Source: Antilocapra americana
Taxonomy: Eukaryota > Chordata > Mammalia > Artiodactyla > Antilocapridae
NCBI GenBank assembly: GCA_007570785.1
Contig: ML660774.1
Coordinates: 1,323,309 to 1,387,308 of the forward strand
Length of the DNA: 64,000 bases
Direction of reading: 5' to 3'
The first letter of the stretch is position 1. Each line of letters starts with the position of its first letter. Below are positions 56,075 through 64,000 of the stretch, one piece after another. The translations under genes and the position numbers were made by a program. The notes under the pieces were generated by a model. It made no database searches. It had not been told where the DNA came from and was given only the letters and a program-made list of their open reading frames with translations.

Positions 56075-56285
56075 TGTCTCAGTCACTCAGCATATCTGAC
56101 TCTGTGACTCCATGGACTGTAGCCCACCAGGCTCCTCTGTCCATGGCATTTCCAAGGCAAGAATACCAGAGTGGGTGGCCATTTCCTTCTCTGGGGGAAC
56201 TTCCCAACCCAGGGATCGAATCTGCATCTCTTGCATCTCCTGCTTTGTAGGAAGATTCTCTACTGCTGAGCCACCGGGGAAGCCC
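56075..56285 (-). mobile_element. Bov-tA SINE
   Basis: Reverse complement, full length: 'gtctcagtcactcagcatat' to 'tgctgagccaccggggaagc', with a small duplication 'gcatctcttgcatctcctgc'. Confidence 0.93.
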
Positions 56286-59200
56286 AAGGTCCTTTTTCTG
56301 TTCCAAGGTCCCATGCAGGATGTTGTATTACATTTAACCATCATATCCTCTTAGGCTTCACTTGGCTATGACAGTTTCTCAGATTTACGTTGTATTTTAT
56401 GACCTCTGATGGTTTTGACAATTACCAGTCAGGCCTTTTGTAGATTGTCCCTCATCTGGGACTGTCTCACGTTTTCCTCATGATTAGAACTGGACTGTGT
56501 GTTTTGGGGAGGAAAATCAGAGAGGCCATGTGCCATTTTATCCCATCTAAGTGCTTCCTAGCTAAGTAACAGTTGACATCAACAAAGAAATACACGATGG
56601 AGAATAGTATGTGACAGGTTTCTCAGCTATAAAGTTATTTTTCTCCTCCTCTTTCCACACTGTAAGCTTTAGAAATAAGTCACTGTGTGCAGCCCACACT
56701 TTAGGTGTGGGGGATGTGTTACACCTCCTTGAAGGTGGGGAATCTACGTAAATTTTTCAGAGTTCTTTGCATAGAAGGCTTGTCCTTTGTCTTCCATCTC
56801 TCTCTTCCTTCTTTACTTCCTTCCCTTCCTCCCTCTCATTCTTCATTTATTCGTTATTTAATCACTTATAATTGCATAGGCTCATGCATAGTCATATTTA
56901 TTTTGGTATGTAATCTAATATCACTTTGTATTTTATTGTCATTGGGAGCTCTTTCAGTTGGCCCCCATGTACCTCTGATGTCCTTGCAGTGTGTTTAATT
57001 TTTTGAATTTTTCCTTACTTTCTGGAATTATTGGATGCTCCAGATCCCTCTTACTCTCTTTATATTTCCTGCCCTGAATCTAGAATCAGCCATTTTCTCA
57101 AAACTTCCTCATTGTTCCTATTTCAGAGTCATATTGAAAACCAGGATCTGGATGCCCAATATTCTTGCTTCTGTATAAAACCACTGTTGTAGTGCTCACA
57201 GCTGACAGAGCTTTATCATGTACTTTTCTGATCCCTGTTTTCCTGTGATTTTAGCCTGTAAGTTAGTTTCAGAGAGGCTACCGACACACATCGTTAACTA
57301 GGTTGGTAATGATATGCTACTTATAATCCCTTCTCTATCCCAGCCTTATATATAGAAAGGATATAGTGACTATTTGCCCATTTTTGTTTTAAATCATGAT
57401 TTTATATTTTTCAGCCAGACAGATCTATTAGAGATAATGGTCATTCAGCATACAAAGGGTAATAGGTTTGTACTGATTTTTTATAGAAGCACAAAAAAGG
57501 GAAATTCACTTAACCTATGAGGTGAAGTGCAAGGATTAGTAAAGTACTTAAAATAAACAAATGATAAAGACCAGTGTGATTATTTTGAGTCTTTTCACCA
57601 AAAAAAGATTCATTCACTTACTCATGTTATACCAAGTGAGGAGTTTTGAAGACTGCTGCACAGCATTACTGCCACCAAAATTTAACAGTTATGCCTCATT
57701 TTTTTTCAAAATCCTTTTTTAAAACTGGTCTATGAGCTTTGCTTCTTGCATGATTCTTTATGGCTATTTGAGATGATATAGAATTTCTGTATTAGTTTTT
57801 ACTAAGATTTCAAAACACTCACAATCCGAGTGGCTTACCTCAGTGAACACTTGCTTCTGCCTGGCCTGGGTCCATGTGTACTCTGGCCTGAGACCTAGGA
57901 TGGTGGATCGGCCTGCTTGCATGTATCGCTGGTTTCATGGCTGAGAGCAAGAATAAAGCCGGTTGAGCCCACTGCCTTCACATCGGAAGCTCCTGCTCAG
58001 ATGTCGAAAGTGCCCCATAGGCTCTCAAGGTTCAAAGCCAATGAGTCCGATAAAGCCGTCTCCTCAGGAGGCACAGGGCAAGTTTCGTGAAAATGGGCAA
58101 AGCTGTAGAGACAGATGAGAGGGAGTGGGAAACGATTAGTTAAATCCCTCAAATGTCGCCTAAATGCTTTGGATGGCATTGAACTGCATCTGTCAGAAAA
58201 GCCTTAAAAGAGAGTGGCTCAAAACAAGGTAGAGGTTTATTTCTCCCTCACAGATGCAAGTTCAAGCAGCTGTCCTGAGGTCCCTGGAGCAGTCCACACT
58301 GCCAGGGACAGAAGTTTATCTTACCTCGTCGCTCACCTCTCTGTGACTTGTGATTTAAGATGGTTCTAGGCAGTAGTATGGAGGGAGAAGTTAAACAGGA
58401 CCTGTACCTCACTTCTTTTTTCAGAAGTATCTAGAAAAATGTTAAATAACAATTTTACTTACATTTTATTGTCCAGAACACAGTCATGTAACTATACATA
58501 AATGCAAGGGAACCTAGTAAATACAGCTTTTATTCTCTGTGGTGTCTCTATGTGCAGCTAAATTTTTTTACTACTATGGAAGAAGTAAAGAAAGATTCTG
58601 GAATAAAAACATGCTATCAGGACTTGGATCAAATTTTGTTGGATTTATCAAATAAAGTCTGGGAAATGAGGGATTATAAAGTAATCTAAAAACACTATGT
58701 GAAAAACAGGAGCAAGTGAAAAAGATCCAGAAAACGATGGCTTGATGTAATGTAAAATGCAATGAAGCAACAATAGAGTTTGAACAGAGGAGAGGTATGG
58801 TTTGAGAATGGAAATAACTTTTATTTCTGAAGAAGATAGGTACAGATCAGGTTCACAAAGAGTTAAAGTTCAGTATTTTTCCATCAAAGTAATGCTCCAT
58901 CTCTGGAATGTTATGTGCAGTAAGACCTGCCCCAAACCTGTTTCACTTCTTATGATCCTTCATTTTTATTTGTTTTAAGTCATTCATTTTCCGCTAGAAT
59001 TCTAATCAAATTGCTTTAAAAGGATCTTGATGATTCCTGGACTGTGCTTAGCTGATCAAATATTTTCTGAACAAATTAGTGGACTTGCAAATCAGATGCA
59101 AAACTGCAATTATGTATTCCAGAAAGTGGGAGAATTCCTGGATGTACTGTTAATCAACCGAGGCGTGTTAAAATTTTGAAGAGTTTATTTGAGCAAAAAA

Positions 59201-62200
59201 AAATTATTTCAGATCAGGCAAAGACAAGCCAGAAGCAGTTGGGAGAACTCCGCCAACAAAAGCTCTGGGAGACACTTTTACAGAGAAAAGGTCAAGTAGA
59301 GAAATGCAACCACTATCATGTGAAGTCTGGTTGGCTGCTGTGGCTGGTTGTCCTCGGTGATTTGACTTCCTGACCTTGAGGCTTTTGCTGGCTTAGATTT
59401 TGGCTTGTTTATACAGGCAGCATCGGCACGAGATCTACCTCAGTCTGATAGCCTCCTTGTTTTTAATTTAACAATTCCCCCGTTCATCTTCTTATGCAAG
59501 ACAGGCTAACAGTGTACTGGTATTAGTGGGATGTCAGCCACCAATAGAGTTGTTTTTCTCTTATTGCAAAATGTTTCAGTTAGTAGCATTTTCTCCTGTA
59601 TAGGCGCACTAGATACATTTCATGTCTAGGGTACTTACACTCTGATACTTATTCTTCATCTTTTATAAGTGCTATTTTTAAGACAGAGCCTAATATTTCT
59701 GGAGAATGTGCAGAGATCCTTTTAAAATGTGTGCGTGTGTGTAAGTCACCAGTTGGATGTAACTGGTGTGATTTATACTGTGCTTGGAAAAACATTGCAG
59801 TTTTGGTTGCTGAATATAAAGTAGTCATTTTCTATTTAGTTGGTAAAAAAAAAAGTGCTTAATGATTGCTACACACTTAAAGGATCCTAAAGTTAGACTT
59901 AAGTTTTTTTTTTTTTTTTTTAACCTCTCACTCCTCCCTTTTTTTTCCATTCTTTTATTTTAGCATATGAAATGAATGCAGAAAATCCTACCATTATCCA
60001 TCTAGGGGACTGCCATGACCTTTAAAACAGCAACATCAAAGGGATCTGGGGAAATATATGCTGTGAACATTTAATAACACCACTACCGTGACTTAGTGAA
60101 TATTTCCATGCTTCTGTACTATGAAAATATCGCACTGGGACCATGGTTGAAAAGTTCAAAAACACAAAAATTGAAGAATACATGGCATTTGAAATATCTC
60201 CTTGAACTGTTCTGGACAATGTTTGGTCTTGGCCTGCTTGGGGATCATTTAAGTCTTGGCATGGTTTTTCATAACAAGGACAGAGTAAACAGTGATTATT
60301 TACTATTTGGGATGGCCATAATTTAAAATGTTTTTTAATTCTCAAATCCCACTGACAGCATATTCATGTAGTAGTCAGTTTTCTTAAACTTTGTTGCAAA
60401 CTCACGATCTGTGCTGTAGAAGCAACCTGGACTAATTCTTTTGGACTAAATGTATTTCAACGGAAATTTTCTTTGCTCCTCTGACAAAGGATTTTGGAAG
60501 AATGAGTTGCCCCCACTCCCCTTTCTTTGAAAAGCTGTGATCAGAAAAATGACCATTTTTCTTTCCTTGCTTGCCTCCGTGGTTGATAATAGGATTTACA
60601 AGGTAAAAACAGCACCTAGGGTTGCCCCAGATTCCTTCCCCAAATAGTTATCCCTGCCAAATAGCTTTGACTTTGCAAACTCATCACATCCTTGGAAAAA
60701 TGCCTAATATTAATTGTTCTCCAGCCTTCCATTGGGAGGCAGATGTGCTCAAGGCCATTTGCTGTTCAAAAGACTTCAGATCTTCCATCCGGCCCCACGG
60801 ATTCTAAGCCTCAGCCGCCCTGGTAGCTGCTTGCTTTGCTTTTTTGACAGCAGGAATAGTTCTTTGGCTTACTTTCTCTTCTAAACTTCAGCTAAACTTC
60901 AAACTTCGGCTTTTTATTTCCTCTTTTGCTAAAGCCAGTGATCACACGCTGAGTAAATAATCTATAGACCATGATCCGCTGTCCTATCAGGCTTGTTAGC
61001 CACACTCTAAACCGCCCACCCCCCACCACGATGTCGGAAACCTGCCTGGTAAGTATTCCCAGGTAGGTTCTGGAACCCACCCCCCCACTGGTTACCATCA
61101 CCACTGCTTACTCACTTAGAGAACTCCCTGGTAGCACACTGACTATATTTGGAGGAACTAATTGGTGGTTCTGGTCTCTTTGTTAGGAAACAGTGACACT
61201 TTTGGAAGTTAATAAAAATCTCTTCAGCTACAGCCTTTTATCAGATGTAGCAAAACACTGTTTGAACAAATACCCCCTCAGTAGTAGGGACAGTTCCTTT
61301 CTGCTTTTCCTAACCGTCAACATCTTAGGAAAGAAAACGGTAGAAGTTCCTTAAAGGCATAAAATTAGTTTGTGAATAATGGCAGTTTCTGATAGAAAAT
61401 TGCTCTTCCAATCAATAACTCAATTAAATTAGGTTCCAATTTGATTGCATCAGCATCTTTATGATATATATTTAAGGAAATATATTTCTCCATTGTCTTT
61501 AAGCAAACTTTAATATTACACTTCAGTACTGGATGAACATTTTTCATCACATTATTGACTCTCTGGGAGGAAAACAGCCTATTTATCAAATATCACAATT
61601 AAGAAAGTGACTCTGTGATAATTTAGGTGTGACATCAATAAAACTAAAAGAGGGTTCCTTTAGCTTTTACAAATAGAATTTTCTTGAGAGAATGAGAGAG
61701 AGAGATGAAGAAAGATATCAAAATCCTTAGAAATAAAAATCTTACTCTCAGCACAGTAAAGCTGGGTGTGCTTACCATCACTGAGGACTTACCAAAATTA
61801 GTTTCTAAGTATCTGAATTCTAGCATGATTATTACATTAAAAATTGTGTTTATTGTGTACTTGTAATTGCTAAAACACTTGTATTCTTTTCCGATGGGAG
61901 AAACAGGATAAATATAATTCATTACCGATAGGGCAATACCCAGGGGAGTCTGGAGGCCAGGGGCTCATTTCCTCTTGCTCTGCAATATATCAACTACCCA
62001 CAAGTCACCCACATAAATGTAAAACCTAATTAAAATATATTTGGTAACTTTAAGATTTTTCTAGAGAAATTCTGAAGCTAAACACTCCTGGTGTTTTCTT
62101 AGCAAGTATTTTGACAATATGGGAAAAGAGAAAAATCTAGCTTGTTCATACGTATCTCTCTACTATTGTACTTTTTAGGAGTTTTATTTTGTCTTTTTTT

Positions 62201-62219
62201 AAAATGTATAGATAATTTT
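56286..62219. other. repeat-poor non-coding DNA
   Basis: Almost 6 kb with no young SINE or LINE. Pieces of old repeats may be present (57795-57900 and 58200-58340 read like decayed MLT1/MER-type sequence). A T-run lies at about 59905-59921. The part 60440-60900 is balanced in composition and non-repetitive. Short frames (56705-56998, 60022-60345 minus, 61644-61922 minus) have no domain. No RNA gene recognised. Confidence 0.4.
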
Positions 62220-62220
62220 A

Positions 62221-64000
62221 AAAAATAAGAGTGTGTTCAGTTGTGTCTGATTCTTTACAACCTCATGAACTGCAGCATGCCAGGCTTCCCTGTCCTTCAC
62301 CATCTCCTGGAGCTTGCTCAAATTCATGTCCACTGAATTGGTAATGCATCCAACCAAGTTCTCCCCTTCTCCTCCTGCCTTCAATCTTTCCCAGCATTAG
62401 GATCTTTTCTAATGAGTTGGCTCTTTGCATCAGGTGGCCAAAGTGTTGGACCTTCAGCTTCAGCATTAGTCCTTCCAGTGAATATTCATGATTGATTTTC
62501 TTAAAGATTGACTGGTTGGATCTCCAAGGGACTTGGAGTCTCCAAGGGACTATCAAGTGTCTTCTCCAACACCACAGTTCAAAAGCATCAATTCTTCAGT
62601 GCTCAGCCTTCTTTATGGTTCAACTCTCACATCCACACATGACTACTGGAAAAACCAAAGCTTTGACTAGACGGACCTTTGAAGGCAAAGTAATGACTCT
62701 ACTTTTTAATATGCTGTCTAGGTTTGTCATAGCTTTTCTTCCAAGGAGTAAGTGTCTTTTAATTTCATGGTTATAGTCTCCATCTGCAGTGATTTTGGAG
62801 TCCAAGAAAATAGTCTCTCACTGTTTCCATTGTTTCCCCATCTATTTGCCATGAAGTGATGGGACCAGATTCCATGATCTTAGTTTCTTGAATGTTGAGT
62901 TTTAAGCTAGCTTTTTCACTCTCCTCTATCACCTTCATCAAGAGGCTCTTTAGTTCTTTTCCAATTTCTGCCATAATGGTGGTGTCATCTGCATATCTGA
63001 GGTTATTGATATTTCTCCTGGCAGTCTTGATTCCAGCTTGTGCTTCCTCCAGCCCAGCATTCTCATTAGGTACTCTGCATATACAGTAAATAAGCAGGGT
63101 AACAATATACAGCCTTAATGTGCTCCTTTCCAAATTTGGAACCAGTCTGTTGTTCCATTTCCATTTCCAATTCTAACTGTTTCTTCTTGACCTGCATACA
63201 GATTTCTCAGGAGGCAGGTAAGGTGATCTGGTAGTTCCATCACTTTAAGAATTTTCCACAGTTTATTACGATCCACACAGTTAAATGCTTTAGCATAGTC
63301 AACGAAGCAGATATTTTTCTGGGGTTTTCTTTCTTTTTCTATGATCCAGTGGATGTTGGCAATTTTATCTCTGGTTCCTCAGCCTTTTCTAAGTCCAGCT
63401 TGAATATCTAGAAGTTTTCTGTTCATGGTCTATTGAAGCCTAGCTTGGAGAATTTTGACCATTACTTTGCTAGCGTGTGAGATGAGTGCAATTGTGCGGT
63501 AGTTTGAGCATTCTTGGGCATTGCTTTTCTTTTGGATTGAAATGAAAACTGACCTTTTCCAGTCCTGTGGCCACTGCTTAGTTTTCCAAGTTTGCTAGCA
63601 TATTGAGTGCGGCACTTTCACAGCATCATCTTTTAGGATTTGAAATAACTCAGCTGGAATTCCATCGCCTCCACTAGCTTTGTTAGTAGTGATGCTTTCT
63701 AAGCCCCCCTTGACTTCACATTCCAGGATGTCTGGCTCTAGGTGAGTGAGCACACCATCATGATTGTCTGGGTCATGAAGATCTCTTTTGTTCAGTTCTT
63801 CTGTGTATTTTTACCACCTCTTCTTAATATCTTATGCTCCTATTAGGTCTATAGCATTTATGTCCTTTATTGTGCCCATCTTCACATGAATTGTTGCCTT
63901 GGAATCTCTAATTTTCTTGAAGAGATCTCTATTCTTTCCCATTTTATTATATTCCTCTATTTCTTTGCACTGATCTTGTAGTAAGGCTTTCTTATCTCTC
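62221..64000 (-). mobile_element. BovB LINE, long fragment running off the window
   Basis: Reverse complement of at least 1.8 kb of BovB. The 3' tail is at 62221. Upstream follow 'gtccttccagtgaatattca', 'caccacagttcaaaagcatc', 'gtgatgggaccagattccat', the reverse transcriptase active-site box YADD (opposite 62985-62996, within 'NNLRYADDTTIMAE'), and further palm/finger-coding sequence to the window edge. The minus frame 63133-62771 preserves the region around YADD, but stops and frameshifts break the rest, so it is an inactive copy. The endonuclease part and 5' end would lie beyond 64000. Confidence 0.96.

Noticed and set aside
62771..63133. Reverse transcriptase-like frame as a possible functional gene
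   Set aside because: It covers only the region around YADD of a BovB. Flanking frames are broken by stops and frameshifts, so it is an inactive LINE.

Overview
The window looks like nuclear DNA of a pecoran ruminant (cattle, sheep, goat or a close relative). The evidence is the dense set of Bov-tA and BOV-A2 SINEs, several copies of the LINE BovB (RTE clade), and artiodactyl-type L1 3' ends. Older mammalian repeats (MIR, L2, an MLT1A-like LTR, a Tigger1-like DNA transposon) lie beneath them. Base composition is mostly AT-rich. Nothing bacterial, viral or organellar is visible.

I find no protein-coding exon, tRNA, rRNA or snRNA gene that I can support. Every open frame is short, and the longer ones run through repeats (for example antisense to BovB at 39947-40516 and through a SINE at 23463-24020). 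The window is best read as intergenic or intronic repeat-rich DNA.

Layout: 0-10 kb has an L2 3' end split by a SINE, a GC-rich block without clear identity (2040-2600), a BovB tail, two MIRs and isolated SINEs. 10-20 kb has an inverted SINE pair, two L1 3' ends (one with a clear 15-bp target duplication), a plus/minus Bov-tA/BOV-A2 pair and several MIRs. 20-28 kb is poorer in young repeats and contains non-repetitive, homeodomain-motif-rich stretches. 26.0-26.4 kb is a complex nested insertion. 28-33 kb has a SINE with a perfect 14-bp target duplication, a probable processed retrocopy on the minus strand, and a 1.1-kb BovB. 35-41 kb has a TG/TA microsatellite, a dimeric and a trimeric Bov-tA array and a 0.5-kb BovB. 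41-50 kb has L1, SINE, MIR and L2 pieces, a Tigger-like element with two BovB tails inside it, and an MLT1A-like LTR. 50-62 kb is sparse. 62.2-64 kb is a long BovB fragment on the minus strand that carries the reverse transcriptase YADD box and runs off the window.

The mobile elements relate to each other as follows: Bov-tA and BOV-A2 end in BovB-derived tails and are generally thought to be moved in trans by the BovB enzyme, while L1 moves its own copies and cellular mRNAs. No new biological system is evident. The most unusual items are the multimeric SINEs, the possible retrocopy, the nested structures and a few candidate conserved non-coding stretches. Repeat assignments were made by eye from remembered family features, so edges are accurate to roughly 5-20 bases unless a target duplication fixes them.
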